DNA of 64,000 nucleotides from Brachyspira pilosicoli P43/6/78 (GCF_000325665.1 NC_019908.1:496001-560000); one strand, 5' to 3'; counted from the stretch's first letter, positions 54,201-63,996 are shown. The notes: generated by a model not told the origin, from the sequence alone. A program made the numbers and translations.

Positions 54201-56939
54201 ATGTTTAAATATTTATTTTTAATTTTTACAATCATTATAAATATAATTGCTTGTTCATCAAAAAATGTTACAGTTGGCGAGATAAATGCAGTTTATAATA
54301 AAAAAGAAGATTCTTATACTATATCTTTTCCTGAATATAATAAAATATATCCAGAATACATAAAACTAGAAGTAAATAAAAAAATAAAAAATGGTATTGT
54401 ATTAAGTTATAATATAGAAACTGATAATATACCTACCCTACTAGATATATGCGTTGAAGAAGATAATATAAAAAAAACTTATTCTATTGTAAACCCTAAT
54501 GTTAATCAAACAATTAATATAGAGTTATATGCTACTAATTTTACTCCGTATTTATCTAATGATAAAATAAAAGATATAGAGATAAGTTTAGAGAGTGTTG
54601 GAAGTTATGATACAAAAGAAAAAGTTAAAATTTCTTTAAGTGAAAAAATAGATGGTTATAAAAATATTGATACTACTAGATTGGTATTACCTGAAAGCGG
54701 TCATATAGCAAAAAGCAATCCTCCTTTTTTTATGGTTAATAAAAAGCTAAATTTAATTAGAGTATATTTAGCACAAGATTTATCTTTTAATAATGCATAT
54801 CAATATACAATTAGAAATAATAATTTTTTTGATATTACAAATAAACTAAATAGCGGTAAATGGTATATAGCTTTAGATGAAAATGGAGATACTAATTTAA
54901 GAAAAATATATCATTTCTTTATCACTGATAAAACTAAAGATATTAATATTATAACAAATACAAAAGCAAATACTCAAAGACCTTTTATTTTTGCAGATTC
55001 ACAAACTCTTAATTTATTAAATAATATATATAATTCTAAACGAATACAGCAATCTGCATTTTTAAGAAATTTTAATTATTTTAAATTATACACTTCAAAT
55101 AATATGGGTAAATGGTATTTGGATAATATATCATACACTAATGAAAATAATGATAATAAAATATACTTTGAAAATATTCCTTCACATATAATGCTTATGA
55201 GCTTAAGAAGTTATTTAGAAGAAGATAATACAATATTGCAATATGATATAAAACAAATGATAAAAAATATTACACTTCTAAATGAAAATAGTATAGAAAA
55301 CTTTAATAATGTAGATGCAGCATATATATTAGCTAATTCATTATTAATGCCTTTTGATATATTGTATGATAAATTATCATCTGAAGAGATAGTATTAATA
55401 AAGCAAAAATTTATAGATTATGGAAATATATTATATAAATACATAATTAATAATACGTCATTATATAGAGATGCTAATAATATAAAATACATAACTACAT
55501 TAGGTTTAATATCATTAAATATGTTAAATGAAAATCTATATCAGGAAGAAGTAAGAAATTGGTATTTATTTTCGCTTAAATATATAAACTCTATGATATT
55601 TAGTATGTTTGAAGATGACGGCAGTTTAAAAGCTTCTTTGGATAATTCTTTTGATATTATTTTCAATATATTAATATATGCTAATGCTTTAAAAAATGCT
55701 GAAGTTGCTAATGTATTTGAATATGAATCATTTAAAAATATAGGTAAATATTTATCTATTATAGGATACCCATCAGGATATACTTTGCCTATTGGATATA
55801 CATTAATAGATAATAGAAGCAAGATGCGTTTTGACAGTGGTGCAAGAAGTGCAATCATGGAGCTTTTAAGTAAAACATACAATAATGCTCTTTATAAAAA
55901 CTACTCTGTATTTGGACAAAGTGAAGCTATTGATATAAAGTATTTGCCTTATATGCTTTTATGGAATAATCATTCTATAAAAGATGATGCTCTTAGTGTT
56001 TTAAATAATGAATATCAAAGCAGTTATTTTAAAAATATAGAAACCGCAATATATAATAGAGATATAAAATCATTAAACAGTCAGTATTTGGGTATATATG
56101 CTAAAGGATATAATGCATACAAATCATACGGACTTAATCATAATGATAGAATGAGTTTTGTTTATTATAATTATGGAGACAGCATTATAGATGAGCTTGG
56201 ATATTTTTATGATAATGATGCTAACAAAGAAATATTTGCATATGCGGATTTCCATAATACTATAATAATATCTGATACTACTAATGAATATCGAATCGAA
56301 GAAAAACCATCAAGCTTTTCAGAAATAATAAGCTTTAGTAATAATAATAAACTTTTTTTTGCAAAAGCTAAAGCAAATAATATTTATACTTATCAAACAA
56401 CTCTTAGAAACTTTGAAAGAACATTCTATTATTTAAAACCAAATATATTAATAATAAAAGAAGATATAGAAGCCTTGCCTAATATAAATAATGAAAACTA
56501 TATTAACGGTTATAAATACAAATGGAATATAAACAGCAAACTTCCTATTAGTAATAATAATGATGGTTTTATTATTGAGGGTAAATATTCTACAAGCTAT
56601 ATAAAACTATTATCAGAAGATAAATTAAATTATGAGGTTTCTCAAACTAATATAGGAAATCAAAAATTATATACAGCTAAAGCTTCAACTGCAGATAAGA
56701 CAAAAAGATTTAGCCCTTGGATAATGGTTATTACAATGCCTAAAAACAATGTAGCTATTAATGAACGCAGAAATATTATTAATACAAATATATCAATAAA
56801 TAGTTTCAGCTATACTAATTTGTCATTTAAAGCTGGATATAAAGACTATAATATAAATTATAAATATTTATCTACAAATAATAATGAAAAAATAGTATAT
56901 ACAGAAAATAGAGAAAATGTTATAATAAGTTCACATTAA
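54201..56939 (+). CDS. Heparinase II/III-like lipoprotein (DUF4962 plus helical domain)
   Basis: 912 residues. A signal peptide with lipobox (NIIAC) is followed by an N-terminal beta domain with HIAKSNPPFFMVNKK, similar to DUF4962. A large alpha/alpha toroid (about 260-560) and a C-terminal beta region (600-900, with FHNTIIISD and FFAKAKANNIYTY) resemble heparinase II/III polysaccharide lyases. Catalytic Tyr/His cannot be assigned by eye. A surface lyase for a uronic-acid glycan would fit the NagA homologue downstream. The gap to the previous gene is 9 nt. Confidence 0.6.
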   Translation: MFKYLFLIFTIIINIIACSSKNVTVGEINAVYNKKEDSYTISFPEYNKIYPEYIKLEVNKKIKNGIVLSYNIETDNIPTLLDICVEEDNIKKTYSIVNPNVNQTINIELYATNFTPYLSNDKIKDIEISLESVGSYDTKEKVKISLSEKIDGYKNIDTTRLVLPESGHIAKSNPPFFMVNKKLNLIRVYLAQDLSFNNAYQYTIRNNNFFDITNKLNSGKWYIALDENGDTNLRKIYHFFITDKTKDINIITNTKANTQRPFIFADSQTLNLLNNIYNSKRIQQSAFLRNFNYFKLYTSNNMGKWYLDNISYTNENNDNKIYFENIPSHIMLMSLRSYLEEDNTILQYDIKQMIKNITLLNENSIENFNNVDAAYILANSLLMPFDILYDKLSSEEIVLIKQKFIDYGNILYKYIINNTSLYRDANNIKYITTLGLISLNMLNENLYQEEVRNWYLFSLKYINSMIFSMFEDDGSLKASLDNSFDIIFNILIYANALKNAEVANVFEYESFKNIGKYLSIIGYPSGYTLPIGYTLIDNRSKMRFDSGARSAIMELLSKTYNNALYKNYSVFGQSEAIDIKYLPYMLLWNNHSIKDDALSVLNNEYQSSYFKNIETAIYNRDIKSLNSQYLGIYAKGYNAYKSYGLNHNDRMSFVYYNYGDSIIDELGYFYDNDANKEIFAYADFHNTIIISDTTNEYRIEEKPSSFSEIISFSNNNKLFFAKAKANNIYTYQTTLRNFERTFYYLKPNILIIKEDIEALPNINNENYINGYKYKWNINSKLPISNNNDGFIIEGKYSTSYIKLLSEDKLNYEVSQTNIGNQKLYTAKASTADKTKRFSPWIMVITMPKNNVAINERRNIINTNISINSFSYTNLSFKAGYKDYNINYKYLSTNNNEKIVYTENRENVIISSH

Positions 56940-56972
56940 TTTTTTAATTAAATTGTTGAGGACTTATTTTTT

Positions 56973-57734
56973 ATGAATATATATATAGCAGATTCTTATA
57001 AAGATTATACATCTTTTACAGCAAACCATATTTTACGCTTTTTAGAGAAGAAACAAAAAACAAAAGAAAAACTTTATATTTCTGTTTCAAGCGAAAATGA
57101 TACTAAAGATATATATAAAGCAATAATAGAAAATATAAAAAATTATAATATTAATTTTAAAAATATATTTATATTTCAGCAATCAGAATATGTTGGTTTG
57201 TCTCAAGATGATAAAAACAGTAAAGCATATTTTTTGAAAGAGAATTTGCTTTCAAAATTAAATATTCCAAAAAAGAATCAATTTTTATTTGACGGAAGTA
57301 AAGATGAAAGTCAAATGGAAAAGCAATTAGAGATAATAAAAAAGATAGGCAGATTTGATGTTATATGGTACTCTCTAACCCCTGATTCAACTTCTGCAGG
57401 TAATGAAAGAATGTCATCATTATCATCATTATTTAGATTAAAAACATTAAGCGAACATTCTATAAAAGCAATAGAAAGTAAATTTAAAAAAGAAGTACCT
57501 ACTATGGTATTTAGTATGGGAATGGGTATTATAGATATAGTTGATACTATTTTGCTTACATCATCTGGCATAGAAAATTCTTGCTCTCTTAGAGATTGTT
57601 TGGAATGCGGTATAAGCAATTCTTCACCATTGAGTAAACTTCAAAAGCATAGTGATGTTACTGTAATAGCAGATTATGAATCATCTTTAAGATTATCTAG
57701 CCAAACTGTATCTATGAAAATAAAACAAAATTAA
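56973..57734 (+). CDS. NagB-like protein, probably not a deaminase
   Basis: 253 residues with the glucosamine-6-phosphate deaminase (NagB) fold. SEYVGLSQDD aligns with the DEYVGL substrate loop, where the catalytic Asp72 of E. coli NagB is Ser71 here. The loop GVGNDGHIAFNEP becomes TPDSTSAGNERMSS; Asp138 and Glu145 survive, but His143 is Thr140. The loss of the base and of the ring-opening His makes normal deamination unlikely. The alternative is a sugar-phosphate sensor or a different activity. 27 nt before the nagB-nagA fusion. Confidence 0.65.
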   Translation: MNIYIADSYKDYTSFTANHILRFLEKKQKTKEKLYISVSSENDTKDIYKAIIENIKNYNINFKNIFIFQQSEYVGLSQDDKNSKAYFLKENLLSKLNIPKKNQFLFDGSKDESQMEKQLEIIKKIGRFDVIWYSLTPDSTSAGNERMSSLSSLFRLKTLSEHSIKAIESKFKKEVPTMVFSMGMGIIDIVDTILLTSSGIENSCSLRDCLECGISNSSPLSKLQKHSDVTVIADYESSLRLSSQTVSMKIKQN

Positions 57735-57761
57735 ATATTATTTTAATAAGGAGATATATAT

Positions 57762-59726
57762 ATGAGAATCATTATAACTAATGAAAGTGTTTATGAATGG
57801 GCGGCATATTATACTGTAAAATGTATATTAGATTATTCTGATAGAAAAAAACCTTTTGTATTATCTTTTCCTTTGAGGTATGTGGATAAATCTTATTATG
57901 AAAAATTATTGTCTTTTTATAATGATAATATAGTATCATTTAAAAATATACATATAGTTTCTTCAGGCGAATATATAGATTCAGACATATCTCAAAAATA
58001 TCTAGAAGAAAATTTTATAAAACATATAGATATACCTAAAGAAAATGTACATTTGTTTAATAGCAGAGCAACAGACAGAAAAAAAGAAGCTAGAAGAATG
58101 TCAAATATAATTAAAAAACTTGGAAATATAACATTGCTAATAGATAATTTGGCGGAAGATGGAAGTTTCTTGTTAAATACTCCAAGCTCATCATTAGAAG
58201 GAAGTGTAAGAGATAAAAAGATAAGCGAGATAATTAGAAGCTATGAAGCAAAAAAATTCAATATGCCTGTAGAGATGTTTCCAAGGGAAGGACTTACTCT
58301 TGGTTTTGAAGAGGCTTTTAATGCAAAATACATACTTGTTATGGCTAATGGTTATGATGTATCTGATGCTTTGTCTCATTGTGTTGAAGGAGCAATAAGT
58401 CAATTCTACCCTACTTCAGTTTTACAGGAACATAAAAAACTTATAATTGTAGCAGATGAAGAGTCAAGCAGCGATTTGAAAGTAAAAACTTATAAATATG
58501 CTAAGAGCTTAGAAAGTAAAAATCTTCACCCAAAAGAGCTTATCAAAGGTCTTTACAAATCTTATTATGCTCTTACAAATATTAGAATATTTGATGGTGA
58601 GAAGTTTATAGACGGGCATTGTATAGTAATAGAAAACAATATTATTAAGAGTGTAGAAAAAGAGATAGATGTTGATGCTGTAATTACAAGAATAGATTTG
58701 GGAGGAAAAATAGTAGCTCCTGGGTATATAGATTTGCAAGTTAATGGTATAGGAGGCTATGATATTAATGCTAGTCCTACAGTTGATACATTAAAAAATA
58801 TGAATGAAGTTTGCCAGAGATATGGCTGTACTTCTTATTTGCCTACTGTAATAACAAACGGCGATGAATATATGCTAAAGATTATAGATTTATTTAATAG
58901 TATAGAAGATTTGTCAGTTATTGGAGTGCTTGGCATACATTTTGAAGGACCTTATATATCTCATGAAAAAAGAGGTATTCATAATGAGAAGTTTATAAGA
59001 GAAGCAGATATGAATATGATAAAAAAGATAAATGCTTCAAAATGCGTTATGGTAACAGTTGCTCCAGAGATGGTAGACGGTAAAGTAATAGAAGCATTTG
59101 CTAAGGCTGGAAAAGTGGTATCTGTAGGCCATACAAACGGCACTTACAATGAAATAAAAGAAAAAATACCTTATGGAATCACTTTTGCAACGCACTTATT
59201 TAATGCTATGCGTCCTTGGGGTTCTAGAGAGCCTGGTGCTGTTGGTGCTGTGCTTGAAACTAAGGATATGTATGCTGGTTTAATATGTGACGGTGTGCAT
59301 TGTGATTTTGCTTCTGTGGAGCTTGCTTACAAATTAAAGACAGGACACATTTGTATTGTAACTGATGCTATAGCTCCTGCTGCTGCTCCAGAGATAAAAG
59401 AATATATTTGGGCTGGCAAAAAAATACATAGAGATGGAAACAGGCTTATAGATGATAATGGTACTTTGGGAGGGGCTTCTATTACTATGAGTCAGTCTGT
59501 AAGAAATGTTGTTAATCAGGTGGGTGCTACAGTTGAAGAGGCTTTAAAGATGGCTTCACTTTATCCTGCTAAGGTTATGGGGATAGATGATAAATATGGA
59601 AGGATTAAAGAGGGATATATTGCTGATTTAGTTGTTTTAGATGAAAAGTTGGTTGTAAAAGGTGTTGTATTTAAGGGTAATTATAAAGAATATAATTATG
59701 ACTATGAATGGGAAAGTAATGCATAA
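57762..59726 (+). CDS. NagB-like domain fused to N-acetylglucosamine-6-phosphate deacetylase (NagA)
   Basis: 654 residues. Residues 1-255 are NagB-like: the loop SGEYID replaces MDEYVG (Asp72 is Gly69); EDGSFLLNTPSSS replaces NDGHIAFNEPASS, keeping Asp133 but changing His143 to Ser135 and Glu148 to Thr140. VKTYKYAKSLESKN matches NagB's C-terminus. Residues 268-650 are NagA with all metal/catalytic residues: Glu395 (HFEGPY), His457 (SVGHTNG), His478 (FATHLFNAM) and Asp535 (VTDAIAP). It makes GlcN-6-P from GlcNAc-6-P. The N-part may regulate or position the deacetylase. SD AAGGAG. Confidence 0.85.
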   Translation: MRIIITNESVYEWAAYYTVKCILDYSDRKKPFVLSFPLRYVDKSYYEKLLSFYNDNIVSFKNIHIVSSGEYIDSDISQKYLEENFIKHIDIPKENVHLFNSRATDRKKEARRMSNIIKKLGNITLLIDNLAEDGSFLLNTPSSSLEGSVRDKKISEIIRSYEAKKFNMPVEMFPREGLTLGFEEAFNAKYILVMANGYDVSDALSHCVEGAISQFYPTSVLQEHKKLIIVADEESSSDLKVKTYKYAKSLESKNLHPKELIKGLYKSYYALTNIRIFDGEKFIDGHCIVIENNIIKSVEKEIDVDAVITRIDLGGKIVAPGYIDLQVNGIGGYDINASPTVDTLKNMNEVCQRYGCTSYLPTVITNGDEYMLKIIDLFNSIEDLSVIGVLGIHFEGPYISHEKRGIHNEKFIREADMNMIKKINASKCVMVTVAPEMVDGKVIEAFAKAGKVVSVGHTNGTYNEIKEKIPYGITFATHLFNAMRPWGSREPGAVGAVLETKDMYAGLICDGVHCDFASVELAYKLKTGHICIVTDAIAPAAAPEIKEYIWAGKKIHRDGNRLIDDNGTLGGASITMSQSVRNVVNQVGATVEEALKMASLYPAKVMGIDDKYGRIKEGYIADLVVLDEKLVVKGVVFKGNYKEYNYDYEWESNA

Positions 59727-59740
59727 AGGAAAAATAGTAG

Positions 59741-60175
59741 ATGCAAGAAAATGTATATAAAAGGCTCTCTGATATATTTTGTAAACAGGATTTTTTAAAT
59801 TTTATAGATTGTAAATTAGAAGAGGCAGATGTTGGAAGGGTTGTGATATCTTTAGAAAATAAAAAAGAGTTTTCTCAGGCTTTAGGGTTTATGCATGGTG
59901 GAATGGTTGCTACTATGCTTGATACTGCTTCTGGGTTTGCTGCTTTTAGTGTTCTTGAAGAAGGAAATCATGTTGTAACATCTGATTTAAAAATTAATTA
60001 TCTTCGTCCTGTTGTATGTAAAAAGGTTAGATGTATTGGAGAAGTTTTGAAGGCAGGAAAAAGTTTAATAGTTGTTGAGGCTAGTGTTTTAGATGAAGAG
60101 AATAAAATACTTGCCAAAATGCTTGGTACTATGGTTGTAGTTCCAAATAGTTATAATAATAAAGGAGATAGATAA
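59741..60175 (+). CDS. Hotdog-fold thioesterase (PaaI-like)
   Basis: 144 residues. GFMHGGMVATMLDTASGFAA is the PaaI/YigI hotdog helix with catalytic Asp, and LKINYLRPV follows. It cleaves an acyl-CoA thioester of unknown acyl chain. Starts 14 nt after the nagA fusion and overlaps proC at TAATG. Confidence 0.85.
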   Translation: MQENVYKRLSDIFCKQDFLNFIDCKLEEADVGRVVISLENKKEFSQALGFMHGGMVATMLDTASGFAAFSVLEEGNHVVTSDLKINYLRPVVCKKVRCIGEVLKAGKSLIVVEASVLDEENKILAKMLGTMVVVPNSYNNKGDR

Positions 60176-60963
60176 TGATAGGGTTTATTGGTGCTGGTGC
60201 TATGGGGTTAGCTTTAATAGAAGGTTTTATTAAGGCTGGTATAAATAAAAACACTATAATAGCAAGCGTAAAGACAAAAGAAAAAAAAGAACAAATAGAA
60301 AAAAATATTGAAATTAAAACATTTAATGATAATAAAAAAATAGCACAAGAAGCAGATATTTTATTTATAGCAGTTAAGCCTTATATGGTTAAAGATATTG
60401 CTAAAGAGATAGAAAAAAATATAAAGAAAGATGCTACAATAGTGAGTGTTGCTGCTTCAGTTTCTGTTGCTGAATTAAAACAATTATTTAACACAGAAAA
60501 TATTATTAGAATAATGCCTAATACTCCTGTAAAAACTTGTAATGGATTTATATCTGTTGTAGAGTCTCAAAACAAAGTAGTTGAAGAGGCTATAGTTGAA
60601 CTTTTAAGCAAGGTTGCAATGGTAAAAATAATACCAGAAGATAAAATACATGCCTATAATGCTATGGCGGGTTGTTCACCTGCTTTTATGTATATATTAA
60701 TAGAGGCTATGAGTGATGCTGGAGTATTAATGGGTATTGATAGAAAAAGTGCTATAGAGATTGCAAGTCAAGTATTTAAAGGTGCTGGTTCTATGGTTTT
60801 GGAATCTAAGAAACACCCTGCCGAACTTAAAGATAATGTTTGTACTCCTGCTGGTATTACTATAAAAGGTGTTGAAGTATTAGAACAAAAATCTGTAAGG
60901 AGCGGTATGATAGAGGCTTTGATAGCAACTTATCAAAAATCTATAGACAGTGAGAAAAAATAG
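60175..60963 (+). CDS. proC: Pyrroline-5-carboxylate reductase
   Basis: The last step of proline synthesis. An N-terminal Rossmann GFIGAGAMG (3-11), IRIMPNTPV and the C-terminal signature with CTPAGITIKGVEVLE and AYNAMAGCSPAFMY are all present; 262 residues, normal length. The start codon overlaps the thioesterase stop, so translation is coupled. No proAB genes are in the window. Confidence 0.95.
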   Translation: MIGFIGAGAMGLALIEGFIKAGINKNTIIASVKTKEKKEQIEKNIEIKTFNDNKKIAQEADILFIAVKPYMVKDIAKEIEKNIKKDATIVSVAASVSVAELKQLFNTENIIRIMPNTPVKTCNGFISVVESQNKVVEEAIVELLSKVAMVKIIPEDKIHAYNAMAGCSPAFMYILIEAMSDAGVLMGIDRKSAIEIASQVFKGAGSMVLESKKHPAELKDNVCTPAGITIKGVEVLEQKSVRSGMIEALIATYQKSIDSEKK

Positions 60964-61027
60964 TTGCTAAAAAATAATATTTACACTTTTTATGAAATAT
61001 TGTTATATTTATTGTGTGAAAATCTAT

Positions 61028-61055
61028 TTGACTTTTTTTATTGTATAATTATAAT
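61028..61055 (+). promoter_or_regulatory. Promoter of the response regulator/galT unit
   Basis: TTGACT (61028-61033) and a perfect TATAAT (61050-61055) with 16 bp between, then SD AAGGAG before ATG 61085. Confidence 0.6.
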
Positions 61056-61084
61056 ATAAATTAAGATTATTAAGGAGCATTTAT

Positions 61085-61447
61085 ATGCCTAAGAAAACTA
61101 TATTAGTGCTTGATGATGAAAAAAGCATTAGAACACTTTTCGAAGAAGAGTTTAAAGATGAGGGATATAATGTAGTATCCACAGATAGCGGAGAAGAAGC
61201 TTTGGAAATGATTAATAAAGATAATCCACATATAGATTTAATAACATTAGATATAAAAATGCCTAAAATGGACGGATTAGACTTTCTTGGAAAGGTTCGT
61301 GAAAATCATAGAGAATTGCCTATTATAATATGTACCGCTTATAATAATTATAGACATGAGTTTCAAGTATGGAATGCTGATGGATATATATTAAAATCTG
61401 GTAATCTTACAGAAATAAAAGATAAGATTAAAAGGCTAATAGGTTAA
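61085..61447 (+). CDS. Single-domain response regulator
   Basis: A 120-residue CheY-like receiver. Asp10/Asp11, phospho-acceptor Asp56 (LITLDIKMP), Thr84 and Lys104 are all in place, although Lys104 is followed by Ser rather than Pro. No output domain. Its kinase is not in the window. Its stop overlaps the galT start (TAATG), so both are made together; a CheY-like link between chemotaxis/signalling and sugar use is inference. Confidence 0.9.
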   Translation: MPKKTILVLDDEKSIRTLFEEEFKDEGYNVVSTDSGEEALEMINKDNPHIDLITLDIKMPKMDGLDFLGKVRENHRELPIIICTAYNNYRHEFQVWNADGYILKSGNLTEIKDKIKRLIG

Positions 61448-62445
61448 TGCCTCATATACGAAAAGATCCTGTTACTAAACAATCTGTTATTATAGCTTCT
61501 GAAAGAATGGGCAGACCAAGTGATTATATTAATATTGAAGAGAAGCATGCTATATTAAGTTCTGATAATACCTGCCCTTTTTGTAAAGGAAATGAGGATA
61601 AAACTCCTGAACATTCTACTATAATATTTGATGATAATAAAAATTGGATTGTAAGAATTGTACCAAATAAATACCCTATAATTGCACAAAGCAATGCAGA
61701 TGAATTGCCTGAGAAAAATAGTTTATTTGAAGCTGATATTTGTAAAGGATTTCATGATGTTATTATAGAAAATCCTAATCATAGTTTTAATTATTATAAT
61801 GCTGAAGAAAGAGATTTATTTTTTATATTTGAAGCTATAATAATGAGATTTCAAGAATTATCAAAAGAAAAAGATATGATGTATAGCTTGCTTTTTAAAA
61901 ATTTTGGAAGAGAAGCAGGGGCTAGTTTAGTACATTCACATGCTCAGATGATGACTACTCCATTTGTACCTATTCAAATTATGGAAGAGATATATGGTTC
62001 TTTAGAATATTATAATGAAAACAAGAAATGTGTTTATTGCAGTATGATAGAAGAAGAAAAAAAGATTAATGAAAGAGTGATATGTGAAAACAATGACTTT
62101 ATAGCTATATCTCCTTTTGCTTCAAAATCTCCATACCAAATTTATATTTTACCAAAAAAACATTCAGACAGTATAGTATATTCTGAAGATTGTATATCTC
62201 AATTTGCTAGTATTGTTAAAGATATATTTAATAGAATTAATAAGGTACTTGGAGAAATTAGTTTTAATTATGTGCTTCATACTCTAACGCCGGCATTAGA
62301 AAAAAAATATTCTCATTCTAGTCATTGGTTTTTAGATATAATGCCTAAAATGAGTAAGCTTGCAGGTTATGAGCTTGGAAGCGGAGTTTTTATTAACTCA
62401 ATTACTCCAGAAGATGCTACTAATGATTTAAAAAATGCTCTATAA
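61447..62445 (+). CDS. galT: Galactose-1-phosphate uridylyltransferase
   Basis: 332 residues of the HIT superfamily. The Zn pair CPFC (43-46) is present. The active-site motif is HSHAQ (163-167), where E. coli GalT has HPHGQ; His165 is the uridylylated residue. It transfers UMP to galactose-1-P in the Leloir pathway. The galactokinase-like gene at 20344 is the possible partner. ADP-sugar phosphorylases of the same family are an alternative. Confidence 0.85.
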   Translation: MPHIRKDPVTKQSVIIASERMGRPSDYINIEEKHAILSSDNTCPFCKGNEDKTPEHSTIIFDDNKNWIVRIVPNKYPIIAQSNADELPEKNSLFEADICKGFHDVIIENPNHSFNYYNAEERDLFFIFEAIIMRFQELSKEKDMMYSLLFKNFGREAGASLVHSHAQMMTTPFVPIQIMEEIYGSLEYYNENKKCVYCSMIEEEKKINERVICENNDFIAISPFASKSPYQIYILPKKHSDSIVYSEDCISQFASIVKDIFNRINKVLGEISFNYVLHTLTPALEKKYSHSSHWFLDIMPKMSKLAGYELGSGVFINSITPEDATNDLKNAL

Positions 62446-62449
62446 AACT

Positions 62450-63304
62450 TTATCTTAAAAGAAGAGATATCCAATCATTTTTCTGCTTTCTATTTAATAT
62501 AGTTAGATTATTTTGTTTTATAGCTTCATTCATAAAGTGCTCTTTTTCTGCTAGTATTCCAGATAATATTAAATGTCCATTCTCTTTTAGTATTTTTTTC
62601 AAATCAGGCAATATCTCTATCAATATGTCTGTTTCAATATTTGCTATCACTAAATCATATTGAAAATTACTTAAACTATCAGCACTTCCTAAAAAAACAT
62701 TATTTAATTTTATATTATTATATTTAGCATTATCTAAAGTACAATTAACAGCATCATTATCTATATCTATAGAAGTAATATTTCTAGCACCTAGTTTATA
62801 ACAAAATAAAGAAAGTATACCGCTACCGCATCCAATATCAGCTATAGTTTTAGAAGAAATATTATTGTTTTTGGAGTATTCATTAATCATTTCAAGTGCA
62901 AGAAAAGTAGTTTCATGAGTACCTGTACCAAATGCGTATTGTTTAGCTATATATAATCCATCTTCATTATTATTATCATCTTTTAAATTTGGTATTATAG
63001 TTATTTCTCCAACTTTAAAAGGTTTTAAAAACGCCATATATGATGTTAGATATTCATCTGAGTTTAACTCTTTTATCTCATAATCATATTCTGCCATATC
63101 ATCAATATTTTGTTTTATTATATTTAAATTGTTTTCTAGTTTTTCTTGGTTTTCATTATATATATTAACTATAGCAATATTATTGTTGTTTATAGGAAAC
63201 TCTATATTGTATCCTAATATATCTAATTCACCGCTTTCTATAGTAGCTTCTATGATATCCTCAAAACCTATAGTTATATTTATTGAAAGTGAATATATTC
63301 TCAT
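62450..63304 (-). CDS. prmA: Ribosomal protein L11 methyltransferase
   Basis: 284 residues. The C-terminal Rossmann SAM site IADIGCGSGILSLF and the substrate loop AFGTGTHETT with a later VIANIETDILIE (NPPF-like position NIE) match PrmA. The N-terminal domain (1-105) is the L11-recognition part. It methylates lysines and the N-terminus of L11. Convergent with galT, stops 4 nt apart. Confidence 0.9.
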   Translation of the reverse strand: MRIYSLSINITIGFEDIIEATIESGELDILGYNIEFPINNNNIAIVNIYNENQEKLENNLNIIKQNIDDMAEYDYEIKELNSDEYLTSYMAFLKPFKVGEITIIPNLKDDNNNEDGLYIAKQYAFGTGTHETTFLALEMINEYSKNNNISSKTIADIGCGSGILSLFCYKLGARNITSIDIDNDAVNCTLDNAKYNNIKLNNVFLGSADSLSNFQYDLVIANIETDILIEILPDLKKILKENGHLILSGILAEKEHFMNEAIKQNNLTILNRKQKNDWISLLLR

Positions 63305-63309
63305 ATCTA

Positions 63310-63996
63310 TTAATTTCCTAACTTTTTTATTAATTTATTTATATCTTCTATTTTTGTCTCTACATCATTTTTATATTTTATAACAAAAGCATTATCTTTA
63401 GCAGTTCCTCTTATAGCTTTAAAATCTTCTTCCATCACAGTTTTATCATCTATTCCGCAGCTAACCATCTTTGCTAAATCATATTCTTTTTTTACATCTC
63501 TATAAAATATTTCATATGAAGTAGTAAGAAGTGATAAATGCTCTTTTAACATTTTTATTATAACATCTATGTTAATAGTATTTACATTATATCTTTTTTT
63601 AATTATATTTATAACCCAAGATTTTTCATCTGTACTATAATTATTATATAGTTCTTCAAAAGATTTTACTAAATCTTGAACATTATTAATATTATTATTT
63701 TCTATATTTAATATAACATCATCTAGTTTTTCTTTTGCACATATAAGTCCTCCAACATCAACCCAAGTTTCATAAAATTTATTTGTATCATTAAAAATAT
63801 CATTTAAGTTGTCAGATTCTTTTATATATTCAAGGAGTTTGTTATGCAAATATAAATCTATTGCAATTGAATATCTATTTGAATATTTGTTTAATGATGA
63901 TGTTTTTATAATCATATTTTTGTATTTTATATATTCTACTTCATCATTAATAATTTCTTTTTTTATATTATTTAATATTTCTTCTGCTTTAATCAT
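63310..63996 (-). CDS. Hypothetical protein upstream of prmA
   Basis: 228 residues, soluble, charged, mainly helical with no signal peptide and no recognised motif. It begins MIKAEEILNNIKKEIINDEV and ends with a helix before prmA, whose start is 5 nt beyond the stop. The start lies 4 nt from the window edge, so an upstream start cannot be excluded. Function unknown; likely co-transcribed with prmA. Confidence 0.6.
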   Translation of the reverse strand: MIKAEEILNNIKKEIINDEVEYIKYKNMIIKTSSLNKYSNRYSIAIDLYLHNKLLEYIKESDNLNDIFNDTNKFYETWVDVGGLICAKEKLDDVILNIENNNINNVQDLVKSFEELYNNYSTDEKSWVINIIKKRYNVNTINIDVIIKMLKEHLSLLTTSYEIFYRDVKKEYDLAKMVSCGIDDKTVMEEDFKAIRGTAKDNAFVIKYKNDVETKIEDINKLIKKLGN

